In this document: positions 1 to 9,531 of the stretch, one piece after another | Layout of the letters: every line of letters begins with the position of its first letter | How positions within the stretch are numbered: position 1 is the stretch's first letter | Assembly (NCBI RefSeq): GCF_001660815.1 | Contig: NZ_LYMI01000042.1 | Location: forward strand, 1-32,417 | DNA from: Xanthomonas nasturtii | GTDB lineage: Bacteria > Pseudomonadota > Gammaproteobacteria > Xanthomonadales > Xanthomonadaceae | DNA: 32,417 nt | Reading direction: 5' to 3' | Position numbers and translations under genes: made by a program | Notes under the pieces: model-generated | Seen by the model: only the letters and a program-made list of their open reading frames with translations | The model's database searches: none | Told to the model about the DNA's origin: nothing

Positions 1-59
1 CCGCTTTCGGCCTCACACAGAAAGCCGATGACCTGCTCGTCAGTAAAACGCTTCTTCAC
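1..59 (-). CDS. IS3-family transposase OrfA, N-terminal fragment
   Basis: The minus strand from base 59 reads VKKRFTDEQVIGFLCEAESG with a GTG start. This is the characteristic beginning of IS3-family OrfA proteins, the helix-turn-helix subunit of the OrfAB transposase (usual form MKKRFTEEQIIGFL...). Only about 19 codons are visible, and the rest lies left of the window. An AAGGAG ribosome-binding site sits 7 bases before the GTG. I recognise the family from this N-terminal signature only; the subgroup and full-length integrity cannot be judged. Confidence 0.65.
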   Translation of the reverse strand, partial: MKKRFTDEQVIGFLCEAES

Positions 60-115
60 GTCCAATCTCCTTCGGGTAGGGAATTGGACTCCAAACTGCG
101 GCGCTACTCAAAATC
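1..115 (-). mobile_element. End of an IS3-family insertion sequence (partial)
   Basis: The window opens inside an insertion sequence whose transposase OrfA starts on the minus strand at base 59. The haemagglutinin frame to the right is cut off near base 104, where reading enters non-haemagglutinin sequence. This places the IS end at roughly 100-120. A Shine-Dalgarno-like AAGGAG (minus strand, bases 67-72) precedes the transposase start. The exact terminal inverted repeat and target duplication cannot be fixed because the other end lies outside the window. Confidence 0.6.
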
Positions 116-1897
116 GGGGGGACGTCGTACCGCCGCTGTGCTGTTGATGTCGCGCCCGGCCTGCAAGGCCATGGCCTTGCCCGCGCCCACTTGCGCGGCC
201 GTTAGATTCAGATCGTTGCCCGCTGCCAGCACCACGTCGCCTGCGCCCTGGATGGTCGTGCCGGCCTGGGTAGTCTCGCTACTGCGCTGGAAGTTGCGGT
301 CGTTGGCGGTGGTATCGGTGCTGCGCGAGAGCGTCTGCGTGCCGACGTTGAGGTTATTGCCTGCCACCAGCTGGGTGACGCCATCAGTGCCGGCGTTGCG
401 AATCTGCGCCGCCTGCAGGTTGACGTCGCGGCCAGCCACCACCGACAACACGCCGTTGCCGTTGGTGCCGGTGACATACAGGCCAGCCACGCGCTCGAGC
501 TGGGTGGTGCTGTACTGGTGGAAGCCGCCGCCTTCGAGCGTCTCCACGGTGGAAGCCACCGTGACATCGCCGACCGCCTGCACGCTCAGCGCATCCACGG
601 CGGTGACGGTGGCACCTGCGATGCGGATGTCGCTGGCAGAGCGCAGCCCCACCTGGTCGCCGCTGATGCTGCCGCCCAGGTGCTCGATGCGGCCGGCATC
701 GATGGATACCAGCTGACGGCCGGCAATGGTGCCGGTGTTCTTCAAGCCACCGGCCAGGGTGACGTCGACGTTGGCACCGGCCAGCAAGGCACCGCCGGTT
801 TCCAGATCGCCGGGGCGCAATCGCAGGTACACCTGCGGCACGAGCGCGGTGGTGGTGCTGCCATCGGGCAGGGTGACGGTCTGCTCCACCAGCCAGACGA
901 TGTCGCTGGTGAGCTGGGCCATCTGCGCGTCGGTCAGCGCTACGCCGGGGCGCAGATTCCATGCTTTGCCGATGGTGGCGCCGGCATCCAGCAACGCCTG
1001 GTATTGGGCTTCGTCGCTCTTGTAGCCTTCCAGAAAACGCCGGCCGGTGAGTTGGCCGATCTGCTCGCGCACCAGCTTCTGCTCGTAATAGCCATCGCCC
1101 AGGCGTTCTTGCAGGCTATCTGCGGAGTAGCCCATCTGGTTGAGCAGATAGTCCGAGCCCAACCAGCTGCGGTAGTCGGTGAACTGCGGGTCGGTTTCGA
1201 CCAGATAGTTGCCTGCAGACGGTCTCACCGTAAACAGGCTGCCGGTGGGCGCACGCGTATCGGGCGTGCCCATGACAATTCGATCTGGCGAGCCGCCGAC
1301 CGCAGTGACCACGCGCGCGCCGCTGACCGGCCCGCTGCCGCCCACGTTGCCAACGGCACCGGCACTGCCACCGCTGGCCGCTTGCGTGACCGCCGCAAGT
1401 GCGCGATCGGCAGCATTGGCCGACACGCTGCCCGGACCACGCACAGTGCCGTTACCGGAGCCGCCCGGCGCTGTCTGCGGCCCCTGCAGGTTGAAGTTGG
1501 CGACCGCTGCGCCGTTCTGGACGTTGGGCGCGTGGCGCCCCTGATTGAGGTTGCTCAGGTCGCCGACATCGATGCTCAGCGTGCCGCCACTGGTGATCGC
1601 GCCACCCACCTGGCCGATCTGCTCGGAGATGGACGGGTTGCTCCAACTGCGCGTGGTGCCGTTATAGGCCGTGGTGACGTTGCTGAAGCTGTGGGTGCGG
1701 AACAACGTGTAGGCGAGGTTGGTGACATCGGCATTGCGGGTGAGCCCGCTGATGCCCAGGTCTCCGCCGGCGGCGATGCGGGCGTATTCGTTACGCAAGG
1801 CGTCGGTGCCAATGCGCATTGCGCCACCTGCATGGATCACTGCTTCAGGGCCCGCGCCCGGCTGCAATACGTCTTCGACCACAGTGCGCGTGGCCAT
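104..1897 (-). pseudogene. Filamentous haemagglutinin (TpsA-type) fragment, truncated at both ends
   Basis: This is an open frame of 597 codons matching the C-terminal part of FHA/haemagglutinin-like exoproteins secreted by two-partner systems. It contains repetitive beta-helix sequence such as NEYARIAAGGDL, DVTNLAYTLFRTHSFSNV, GDLSNLNQGRHAPNVQ and repeated VxAGRDVN/AAGNDLNLTAAQVG turns typical of haemagglutinin repeats. The visible frame has no signal peptide or TPS domain, so the 5' portion is missing. The upstream neighbour is the oppositely oriented lipoprotein remnant, which starts within a few bases. The 3' end is cut by the IS3 element: the last codons (about RPPDFE) and the stop belong to the IS end. 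The fragment is probably not secreted or functional. Whether a toxin-bearing tail persists beyond the IS cannot be seen. Confidence 0.8.
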
Positions 1898-1903
1898 GCG
1901 CGC

Positions 1904-2479
1904 GATTACACTGCGTACAAGGCAAGCAAACCACGCTCGATTCTCGTGCTGCCTCCGGTGAGCAATGCGCCTGACGTAGATGCGAGCTTGAGTGTGCTGT
2001 CGGTGACCACGTTACCGCTCGCTGAGGCCGGCTACTATGTGATGCCGGTGGCACCGGTATACGAGACGTTCAAGCAGAACGGCATTACCGTGGCCGATGA
2101 CGCGCAGAATGTCGCTCCCGAGAAATTGCGTGAAATCTTCGGCGCAGATGCGGCGCTGTATATCACCGTCGACAAGTACGGCTCGGTGTATCAGGTGATC
2201 AATAGCGTGGTGATCGTGTCTGCCAAAGCGAAGTTGGTTGACCTGCGTAGCGGAACGACTCTGTGGCAGGGTCAGGCACAGGCATCGAGTGGCGAAAATC
2301 AGAACAGTGGTGGTGGCTTGATTGGAATGCTGGTCACGGCAGCGGTGAACCAAGTGATCAATCAGGTGACTGATCGGAGCCATGAGATTGGCAATGTAGC
2401 AAGCCAGCGTCTGCTTTCGACAGGGCATCCTTGTGGGCTGTTGTACGGCCCGTATAATCCGAAGTACGGCACGGATTGA
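1904..2479 (+). pseudogene. GNA1162/DUF799-type lipoprotein, 5'-truncated
   Basis: The recognisable homology begins at DYTAYKASKPRSILVLPPV and runs to GGLLYGPYNPKYGTD. It includes LPLAEAGYYVMPVAPV, EIFGADAALYITVDKYGSV and KLVDLRSGTTLWQGQA. This is the body of the GNA1162-like/DUF799 outer-membrane lipoproteins, which normally carry an additional N-terminal lipobox signal of roughly 20-25 residues. No signal peptide, lipobox cysteine or credible start codon precedes it. The same frame stays open leftwards, but there it is only the antisense of the haemagglutinin fragment. The gene has probably lost its 5' end through the same rearrangement that truncated its neighbour. Translation from an internal GTG is possible but would give an unexported protein. 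Confidence 0.75.
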
Positions 2480-2489
2480 CCCGTGTGAG

Positions 2490-2517
2490 CGCGCTGCCGC
2501 GACCGCGCGGCAGCGCG
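2490..2517 (+). terminator. GC-rich hairpin after the lipoprotein remnant
   Basis: A perfect 12-bp inverted repeat (CGCGCTGCCGCG / CGCGGCAGCGCG) with a 4-base loop starts 10 bases after the lipoprotein stop codon. There is no clear T-run after it. It fits an attenuator or terminator hairpin of the kind common in GC-rich genomes. Confidence 0.55.
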
Positions 2518-2845
2518 TCGCTCTGCGAGCGCTTAGTGATCGTGGCGCAAACGCATTGAAGCGGCCACTGCAGTGGTCGCTCTACAGCAACGTAGTTCTA
2601 CTCATACTGTCGCTTATATGTAGCTTCAGGCGACCCACTTGGCCTTTGCGGCTACGGCCACTGCGCCATCGTATCCAGTCACTTGTCTTCCGGCACCAGG
2701 TTGCGACGCAAGCTGGTGGATTCGCGTGCGTCAGTGTCCGGGGTCCACAGCCGCGCTTGTTTGATTTTCGTCAATTCGACCGACACATGAAATTCGCAGT
2801 GGGGATGCTTGACTGCATGGGTCAAGAATCGTTGCGGAGTTGCGC
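2518..2845. other. Intergenic stretch with no recognised gene
   Basis: This is about 330 bases between the hairpin and the small ORF before glgE. It contains open frames on both strands, but none has a recognisable domain or convincing start. It probably holds the promoter of the downstream glg operon, but I could not pick a convincing -35/-10 pair. Confidence 0.4.
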
Positions 2846-3058
2846 ATGAGTGCAGTCATGGTAGGCAGGGTCGACCAGGCGTTGAGCGGGCGGGCAGCAA
2901 TGCGGCAGGCGGCGGCGCAGCATGCGTCGCTGCTGCTCGCATCGGTCCGAGCGGGCGGAGGGCCGGCGTGTTGGCAGCAAGCGCTTGCAGCGGCATGGAG
3001 CGGCATGTGCCGCGTGGCGTCCACCTTGATGGTGCGTTCGCGCGCCGTTGCCTGCTGA
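2846..3058 (+). CDS. Small ORF of unknown function upstream of glgE
   Basis: This is an ATG-initiated 70-codon frame (MSAVMVGRVDQAL... ending VRSRAVAC) that stops 9 bases before the glgE start. A CGGAG ribosome-binding site lies 6 bases upstream of the ATG. The product would be alanine/arginine-rich with three cysteines (including the last residue) and no recognised domain or signal. Its placement suggests it is the first gene or leader of the glgE-treS-glgB transcript. It is not recognised as a known family and could be a chance open frame in GC-rich DNA. The position and ribosome-binding site are the only positive evidence. Confidence 0.35.
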   Translation: MSAVMVGRVDQALSGRAAMRQAAAQHASLLLASVRAGGGPACWQQALAAAWSGMCRVASTLMVRSRAVAC

Positions 3059-3067
3059 GGGGCGGTC

Positions 3068-6000
3068 ATGCGGATCTGTGTACTCAATGAAACGACACCG
3101 AGCGCCACCGGGCTGGAGCTGCGCTGCGTAGCGGCGCGTGAGGCCGGGTGCGATTACGTGGTGATGGCTGCGCCGTTCGAGCGTGATGCGGATGGCCGGC
3201 TGATCGAGCCGGCCGCTGCTGCCGATGCGCAGCACGGCCCGTTGCGTGAGGCGGCGCAGGCCGGGCATCGCGCCGGGGTCAAGCTGCTGATTGATCTGCG
3301 GCTGGATGAAGTGGGCGGGGCCAGCGCGGTGGTACGCGAAAACCCGCAATGGTTCCGCGCACGCAGTACGGCGGTGCCGGACCCGCGTCAGCCGCGCGCC
3401 ACGCCGGAAGTGGCCGAGGCGCGCTTCAGCTATGCGCAAGAGGGCGCTGCGCTGGTGGAGTGGTGGAGCGCACGCTTGCTGGAGTGGGCCGGGCAAGGTG
3501 TGGCCGGGTTCCGTCTATTGCAGCCGCAGCAGGTGCCGGCGCAACGTTGGCGCGAGTTGATCGCCCGCGTGCATGCGCAGGTGCCGGAAGTGGTGTTTGC
3601 GGCGTGGACGCCCGGGCTGGGGCTGGAGGCGTTGCAACAGCTGTCCGGTGCCGGCTTCGATGCGGCGTTCTCGTCGCTGGCATGGTGGGATGGCCGCGGC
3701 AGCTGGTTCTTCGATGAAGACACCGCGCTGCGTGCATTGGCCTCGCAGGTGATTGCCGTGCTGGATGCACCGGACGGCAAGCGTGCCGCCGCGCCCGACC
3801 AGCACTGGCAGCTGGCGCTGGCCCTGGGTGGCGCGTGGTTGCTGGACGATGCGCACCTGGCCGCGTTGCCGCTATCGATTCGCGCTACCGATGGTTTGCC
3901 CACCAGCAACGCGGGCATGCGGTTGCGGCCGCTGCTGCGCGAAGCCACCGGCCTGACCGCGGTGGCAGTGGAGCCGCTGGGCGGCTTGCCCTCCTTGTTA
4001 TTGATCAATGGCGATACGCGGCATGTGGTACCGGTGCCGGCATCGGATCTGTTGCGCTTGCTCGGCGAAGCCGAAGCGCTGGTGGCCGAAGACGGCCGTA
4101 CTTTGTCCGGCGCAACGCTCGACGCGCTGGAGCCGGGCGAGGTGCGCGTGTATCGCAGCGTGCCGGCGCGCCACGTGCTGGCGGTGCCGCGTATGCGCCC
4201 GCGTGCACAGACTGCCGCCACCTGGCCGCGGGTCTGCATCGAATCGGTGACACCGTCGGTGGACAACGGCCGTTTCCCGGTCAAGCGCACGGTGGGCGAC
4301 CGTATCTGTGTGGAAGCCGATGCGTTCTGCGACGGGCACGACCGCATCGCGGTAGCGGTGCTGTGGCGCCCGGCCGATGCCAAGACCTGGGCCAGCGCAC
4401 CGATGCGTGCACTGGGCAACGACCGCTGGCGTGCGGAATTCCCGCTGGAGCGCATCGGCACCTATGAGTTCCGCGTGGAAGGCTGGCGCGACGTATTCGC
4501 CACCTTGCATGCGGACCTGGAAAAGAAGCGCGCGGCCAACACGGTGCTGCCGGTGGACGTGCAGGAAGCCGTCGCCGTGGTGCAGGCCGCGCATGCGCGT
4601 AGCAGTGGCGCGCTGGCCGAGCGCCTGCAGGCGGTGCTTACCCGTATCGGCGCGCAGAGCGAGCCCTTGCAGCAGTTGGCCATTGTGCTGGAGCCGGACA
4701 CCGCGCAGGCCATGGCGCTGGCCGACGACAAGCCGTTCCGCTCCGAAACGCCGGTGACCTACCGGGTGGAGTCGGAGCGCCGCGCGGCGCACTTTGCCAG
4801 CTGGTACGAATTGTTCCCGCGTTCGCAAAGCGGCGACCCGCAGCGGCACGGCACCTTCGACGATGTGATCAAGCGGCTGGCGCACATCCGCGCGATGAAC
4901 TTCGATGTGCTGTACATGCCGCCGATCCACCCGATCGGCTTGAACAACCGCAAGGGCCGCAACAACTCGGTCACCGCAGTCGAGGGCGAACCGGGCAGCC
5001 CGTATGCGATTGGTGCCAGCGATGGCGGGCACACCGAGGTGCATGCCGAACTCGGCGGGCTGGACGGGTTTCGTCGCCTGATCCAGGCCGCGCGTGCGCA
5101 CGGGCTGGAAGTGGCATTGGATTTCGCAATCCAGTGCGCGCCCGACCATCCGTGGTTGAAGGACCACAAGGACTGGTTCACCTGGCGCGCGGATGGGTCC
5201 ATCCCGTATGCGGAGAACCCGCCGAAGAAATACCAGGACATCGTCAACGTCGATTTCTACGCCAGCGGTGCGGTGCCGGACCTGTGGAACACGCTGCGCG
5301 ATGCGGTGCTGTTCTGGGTCAACGAAGGCGTCACGCTGTTCCGCGTGGACAACCCGCACACCAAGCCGTTCCCGTTCTGGGAATGGTTGATTGCCGATAT
5401 CCGCGGGCGCCGGCCGGACGTGGTGTTTTTGTCGGAGGCGTTCACCCGTCCGAAGATGATGTACCGGCTGGCCAAGTGCGGCTTTTCGCAGTCCTACACC
5501 TACTTCACCTGGCGCAACCACAAGCACGAGCTGCAGGAGTACGTGGAAGAGTTGAACGACGGCGTGCCGCGCGAATGCTTCCGCCCGCATTTCTTCGTCA
5601 ACACACCGGACATCAACCCCACGTTCCTGCAACACAGCGGGCGCAACGGGCACCTGATCCGTGCCGCGCTGGCGACCACCTTGTCCGGTCTGTGGGGCAT
5701 GTACCAAGGCTTCGAATTGTGCGAAGCCACGCCGCTGGCGCCGGGCAAGGAAGAGTATCTGGACTCGGAAAAATTCCAGCTGCGCGCGTGGCCCGAGCGT
5801 GCGCCCGGCGACATCGTCGATGAGATCACCCGCTTCAATCAGCTGCGCCGCATGCATCCGGAGCTGCAGTCGCACCTGGGCACGCGCTTCTACCAGGCGC
5901 ACAACGATCAGGTGCTGTACTTCGGCAAGTTCCTGGATGCCGGTTACCTCTCGCGCAGCCGCAGCATGGTGCTGGTGGCGGTCAATCTGGACCCGCATGC

Positions 6001-6184
6001 CGGGCAGGATGCGGATATCGAAATCCCGTTGTGGGAGCTGGGCCTGCCCGATCACGCCACCGTTGCGGTGGAAGATCTGTGGGACGGGCATCGGTTCGAG
6101 TGGCAAGGCAAATACCAACACATCCGTCTAGAAGCAACGCGACCGTTCGCGTTATGGCGCATCCGCGCAGGAGAGGTCGCATGA
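3068..6184 (+). CDS. glgE: Alpha-1,4-glucan:maltose-1-phosphate maltosyltransferase (GlgE), long form
   Basis: GlgE is a GH13 enzyme that extends linear alpha-1,4-glucan with maltosyl units from maltose-1-phosphate in the cytosol. The product is 1038 residues against about 680-700 for actinobacterial GlgE. The classical enzyme starts near residue 386 ([20 protein letters not shown], the N-terminal beta domain) and continues into the barrel ([15 protein letters not shown]). Expected catalytic residues are present: nucleophile D761 in [12 protein letters not shown], acid/base E790 in [10 protein letters not shown], and D848 in [10 protein letters not shown], with spacings like those of the Streptomyces enzyme. 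The first 380 residues resemble a second, degenerate GH13-like module. The gene overlaps treS by four bases (ATGA), indicating translational coupling. A GAGGGG ribosome-binding site precedes the chosen ATG. Confidence 0.93.
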   Translation: MRICVLNETTPSATGLELRCVAAREAGCDYVVMAAPFERDADGRLIEPAAAADAQHGPLREAAQAGHRAGVKLLIDLRLDEVGGASAVVRENPQWFRARSTAVPDPRQPRATPEVAEARFSYAQEGAALVEWWSARLLEWAGQGVAGFRLLQPQQVPAQRWRELIARVHAQVPEVVFAAWTPGLGLEALQQLSGAGFDAAFSSLAWWDGRGSWFFDEDTALRALASQVIAVLDAPDGKRAAAPDQHWQLALALGGAWLLDDAHLAALPLSIRATDGLPTSNAGMRLRPLLREATGLTAVAVEPLGGLPSLLLINGDTRHVVPVPASDLLRLLGEAEALVAEDGRTLSGATLDALEPGEVRVYRSVPARHVLAVPRMRPRAQTAATWPRVCIESVTPSVDNGRFPVKRTVGDRICVEADAFCDGHDRIAVAVLWRPADAKTWASAPMRALGNDRWRAEFPLERIGTYEFRVEGWRDVFATLHADLEKKRAANTVLPVDVQEAVAVVQAAHARSSGALAERLQAVLTRIGAQSEPLQQLAIVLEPDTAQAMALADDKPFRSETPVTYRVESERRAAHFASWYELFPRSQSGDPQRHGTFDDVIKRLAHIRAMNFDVLYMPPIHPIGLNNRKGRNNSVTAVEGEPGSPYAIGASDGGHTEVHAELGGLDGFRRLIQAARAHGLEVALDFAIQCAPDHPWLKDHKDWFTWRADGSIPYAENPPKKYQDIVNVDFYASGAVPDLWNTLRDAVLFWVNEGVTLFRVDNPHTKPFPFWEWLIADIRGRRPDVVFLSEAFTRPKMMYRLAKCGFSQSYTYFTWRNHKHELQEYVEELNDGVPRECFRPHFFVNTPDINPTFLQHSGRNGHLIRAALATTLSGLWGMYQGFELCEATPLAPGKEEYLDSEKFQLRAWPERAPGDIVDEITRFNQLRRMHPELQSHLGTRFYQAHNDQVLYFGKFLDAGYLSRSRSMVLVAVNLDPHAGQDADIEIPLWELGLPDHATVAVEDLWDGHRFEWQGKYQHIRLEATRPFALWRIRAGEVA

Positions 6185-9100
6185 ATGCAGTTCCCGCTTT
6201 ACAAGCCGATGCAGAACAGTCGGCAGTTGTCGCCGACCAGCTCTGGTACAAGGACGCCATCATCTATCAGGTGCACGTCAAGTCGTTTTTCGACTCCAAC
6301 GACGATGGCATCGGCGATTTTCCGGGGTTGATCTCCAAGCTGGACTACATCGCCGAACTGGGCGTAGATACCATCTGGTTGCTGCCGTTCTACCCAAGCC
6401 CGCGCCGCGATGACGGCTACGACATCGCCGAATACATGGCGGTGCACCCGGACTACGGCAGCATCGAGGATTTCGAACAGCTGGTGGCGCAAGCGCATGC
6501 ACGCGGCATCCGTATCGTCACCGAGCTGGTGATCAACCACACCTCCGACCAGCACCCGTGGTTCCAGCGTGCACGCAATGCGCCAGCGGGTTCGCCCGAG
6601 CGCGACTTCTATGTGTGGTCGGACACCGACCAGGAATACGAAGGCACGCGCATCATCTTCTGCGACACCGAAAAGTCCAACTGGACCTGGGACCCGGTGG
6701 CCGGGCAGTACTTCTGGCACCGCTTCTACTCGCATCAGCCGGACCTGAACTTCGACAACCCCGCGGTGCTGGAAGCGGTGCTGGAAGTGATGCGCTTCTG
6801 GCTGGACCGCGGTGTGGATGGCCTGCGTCTGGATGCGGTGCCGTACCTGATCGAGCGCTCTGGCACCTCGAATGAGAACCTGCCGGAAACCCACGCGATC
6901 CTGCGCAAGATCCGCGCCACGCTGGATGCCGAGTACCCGGACCGCATGCTGCTGGCCGAGGCCAACATGTGGCCGGAAGATACCCAGCAGTACTTCGGCC
7001 AGAACGCCGACGAATGCCATATGGCGTTCCACTTCCCGCTGATGCCGCGCATGTACATGGCCATCGCGCGCGAAGACCGCTTCCCCATCACCGACATCAT
7101 GCGCCAGACCCCGGAGATTCCGGAGAGCTGCCAGTGGGCGATCTTCCTGCGCAACCACGACGAGTTGACGTTGGAAATGGTCACCGATTCGGAGCGCGAT
7201 TATCTGTGGCAAACCTATGCCGCCGACCGCCGCGCGCGCATCAATCTGGGCATCCGCCGCCGCCTGGCACCGTTGCTGGAACGCGACCGTCGCCGCATCG
7301 AGTTGATGACCTCGTTGCTGCTGACCATGCCCGGCACGCCGGTGCTGTATTACGGCGATGAAATCGGCATGGGCGACAACATCCATCTGGGTGACCGCGA
7401 TGGCGTGCGCACGCCGATGCAGTGGTCGATCGACCGCAACGGTGGCTTCTCGCGCGCCGACCCCGCGCAGCTGGTGCTGCCGCCGGTGATGGACCCGCTG
7501 TACGGATTCCAGGCAGTGAATGTGGAGGCGCAGATCCGCGACCAGCATTCGCTGCTCACCTGGACCCGCCGCGTGCTCAGCGTGCGCAAGCGCTACCAGG
7601 CGTTCGGGCGCGGCAGCCTGCGCTTCCTGTACCCGGGCAACCGCCGCATGCTGGCCTACCTGCGCTGCTATCAGGACGAGACCGTGCTGTGCGTGGCCAA
7701 CCTGTCGCACACGCTGCAGGCGGTGGAGCTGGACCTGTCCGAGTTCGAAGGCCGCGTGCCGGTGGACATCATCGGCGGCGGCAGCTTCCCGCCGATCGGC
7801 CGGCTGACCTACCTGCTCACGGTGCCGCCGTTCGGTTTCTACGCGTTCCAGCTGGTGAGCGAAGGCACCTTGCCGGATTGGCATGTGCCCAGCCCGGTGC
7901 CGTTGCCGGATTACCGCACGCTGGTGCTGCGCAGCGACACCGACGAGGCCGCCGCGCTGTTGCCGCATCTGCCCACGCTGGAAGCCGAGATCCTGCCGGC
8001 CTGGTTGTCGGCGCGGCGCTGGTTCTCGGCCAAGGACCAGGCGCTGCGTAGCGTGCGCATCGCGCGTCGCACACCGTTGCCGGGCGATGAGCCGATGAGC
8101 CTGCTGGAACTGGACGCGGAGCTGGAAGACGGCCGCCACGAGCGCTACATGCTGCCGATCGGCATCGTGTGGGAGCGCGACCACCCCAGCACGCTGGCCG
8201 AGCAGCTGGCGTTGGCGCGCGTGCGCCAGGGCCGTGAGGTGGGCTATCTCACCGATGCGTTTGCGCTCAAGCCGATGGTACGTGGCGTGATCGATGCGCT
8301 GCGCAGCAATGCGGTGCTGGACGTACGCGATGGCGACGATGCCGCGCAGCAGGGCCAGGTGCGCTTCGAAGCGACGCCTGCACTGGCCAGGCTGGAGATC
8401 CCTACCGACCCGGACATCCGCTGGTTGTCGGCCGAACAGAGCAACAGCTCGCTGGTGGTGGCCGACAAGGCGGTGTTCAAGCTGCTGCGGCATGTGGCCG
8501 ACGGGGCAAACCCGGAGATCGAGATCGGCCGTCGCCTGACCGAGATGGGCTACGCCAATGCTGCGCCGTTGCTGGGCAGCGTCAGCCGGATCGATGCGCA
8601 GGGCACCGTTACCACCATCGCCTTGTTGCAGGGCTTCATCCGCAACCAGGGCGATGCCTGGCGCTGGACGCTGGATCATCTGGCGCGCAGCTTCGACGAA
8701 TACGCCACTGCGCAAACCGACGAAGCACGCGCCGAAGCCATTGCCGGGTACGACGCCTTCGCTGCGGTGGTCGGCAAGCGCCTGGCCGAGCTGCATGAAG
8801 CCTTGTCGCGTGCCAGCGACGATGCCGACTTTGCCCCGCAGCGCATCGACCTGCCCGCCGCCAACGATGTGGTGGCCGGCGTGGCGCGGCAGGTCGAAGA
8901 GATGTGGGACACGGTCAATACGCGGCTGGCAGGCACCGACGACGCCATCGAGCGCGAGGCGCTGGAAGCGGTGCTGGCGCAGCGCCCGCAACTGGACAGC
9001 CTGTTGGCCAAGGCGCCCAGCGTGCTGGCCGATTCGCTGCTGACCCGCGTGCATGGCGACTTCCACCTGGGCCAGATCCTGGTGGCCTTCGACGATGTGG

Positions 9101-9531
9101 TGTTGATCGACTTCGAAGGCGAGCCGGCCAAACCGCTGGCCGAACGCCGCGCCAAGGCCAGCCCGCTACGCGATGTAGCCGGCTTCCTGCGCTCGCTCGA
9201 TTACGCCAGCGAAGTCTCGGCACGTGGCGAAGAGGGCACGGCTGCGCGTGCAGGCGTCGGTGTGGACACGCATCTGGACGAATTCCTGGTGCAGTTCCGC
9301 CGCCGCTCCACGCAAGCCTTCCTGGACGCTTACCATGCCGTCCTCGACGCCAGCGCCCACCCGTGGATTGCGCCGGCGGCGTTCAACGCGGCCACCTTGC
9401 TGTTCCTGGTGGAGAAGGCCTGTTACGAAGTGCGTTACGAAGCGGCCAATCGCCCAGGCTGGTTGATGGTGCCGATCGAAGGCTTGCGACGCATCCTGCA
9501 ACGTGCACGTGCCGGTGCAGGAGACACATGA
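6181..9531 (+). CDS. treS: Trehalose synthase-maltokinase fusion (TreS/Mak)
   Basis: This 1116-residue bifunctional protein starts at the ATG overlapping the glgE stop. Residues about 15-580 are a GH13 trehalose synthase (maltose/trehalose interconversion), starting [16 protein letters not shown], with nucleophile D218 (GLRLDAVPY), acid/base E260 ([11 protein letters not shown]) and D327 ([10 protein letters not shown]). Residues about 620-1110 are maltokinase (Pep2/Mak), which makes maltose-1-phosphate, with the kinase loop VHGDFHLGQ (D960) and the metal motif IDFEGEP (D977). The fused arrangement channels trehalose to maltose-1-phosphate, the GlgE donor. Both active sites look intact. The longer upstream open frame (from 6031) lies inside glgE and is rejected as the start. 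The 3' end overlaps glgB by ATGA. Confidence 0.94.
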   Translation: MNAVPALQADAEQSAVVADQLWYKDAIIYQVHVKSFFDSNDDGIGDFPGLISKLDYIAELGVDTIWLLPFYPSPRRDDGYDIAEYMAVHPDYGSIEDFEQLVAQAHARGIRIVTELVINHTSDQHPWFQRARNAPAGSPERDFYVWSDTDQEYEGTRIIFCDTEKSNWTWDPVAGQYFWHRFYSHQPDLNFDNPAVLEAVLEVMRFWLDRGVDGLRLDAVPYLIERSGTSNENLPETHAILRKIRATLDAEYPDRMLLAEANMWPEDTQQYFGQNADECHMAFHFPLMPRMYMAIAREDRFPITDIMRQTPEIPESCQWAIFLRNHDELTLEMVTDSERDYLWQTYAADRRARINLGIRRRLAPLLERDRRRIELMTSLLLTMPGTPVLYYGDEIGMGDNIHLGDRDGVRTPMQWSIDRNGGFSRADPAQLVLPPVMDPLYGFQAVNVEAQIRDQHSLLTWTRRVLSVRKRYQAFGRGSLRFLYPGNRRMLAYLRCYQDETVLCVANLSHTLQAVELDLSEFEGRVPVDIIGGGSFPPIGRLTYLLTVPPFGFYAFQLVSEGTLPDWHVPSPVPLPDYRTLVLRSDTDEAAALLPHLPTLEAEILPAWLSARRWFSAKDQALRSVRIARRTPLPGDEPMSLLELDAELEDGRHERYMLPIGIVWERDHPSTLAEQLALARVRQGREVGYLTDAFALKPMVRGVIDALRSNAVLDVRDGDDAAQQGQVRFEATPALARLEIPTDPDIRWLSAEQSNSSLVVADKAVFKLLRHVADGANPEIEIGRRLTEMGYANAAPLLGSVSRIDAQGTVTTIALLQGFIRNQGDAWRWTLDHLARSFDEYATAQTDEARAEAIAGYDAFAAVVGKRLAELHEALSRASDDADFAPQRIDLPAANDVVAGVARQVEEMWDTVNTRLAGTDDAIEREALEAVLAQRPQLDSLLAKAPSVLADSLLTRVHGDFHLGQILVAFDDVVLIDFEGEPAKPLAERRAKASPLRDVAGFLRSLDYASEVSARGEEGTAARAGVGVDTHLDEFLVQFRRRSTQAFLDAYHAVLDASAHPWIAPAAFNAATLLFLVEKACYEVRYEAANRPGWLMVPIEGLRRILQRARAGAGDT

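Noticed and set aside
518..2479. A 653-residue continuous plus-strand frame ending in the lipoprotein
   Set aside because: Its first 460 codons are antisense to well-recognised haemagglutinin repeats. Only the part from about 1904 has homology.
2433..2849. A 138-residue plus-strand frame after the lipoprotein
   Set aside because: It overlaps the end of the lipoprotein and the hairpin, has no ribosome-binding site and no recognisable domain.
3998..6121. A 707-residue minus-strand frame antisense to glgE
   Set aside because: Histidine/arginine-rich composition and no domain, typical of shadow frames opposite GC-rich genes. The glgE motifs are unambiguous.
6199..9066. A 955-residue minus-strand frame antisense to treS
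   Set aside because: Same reason: an open shadow frame caused by codon bias on the coding strand.
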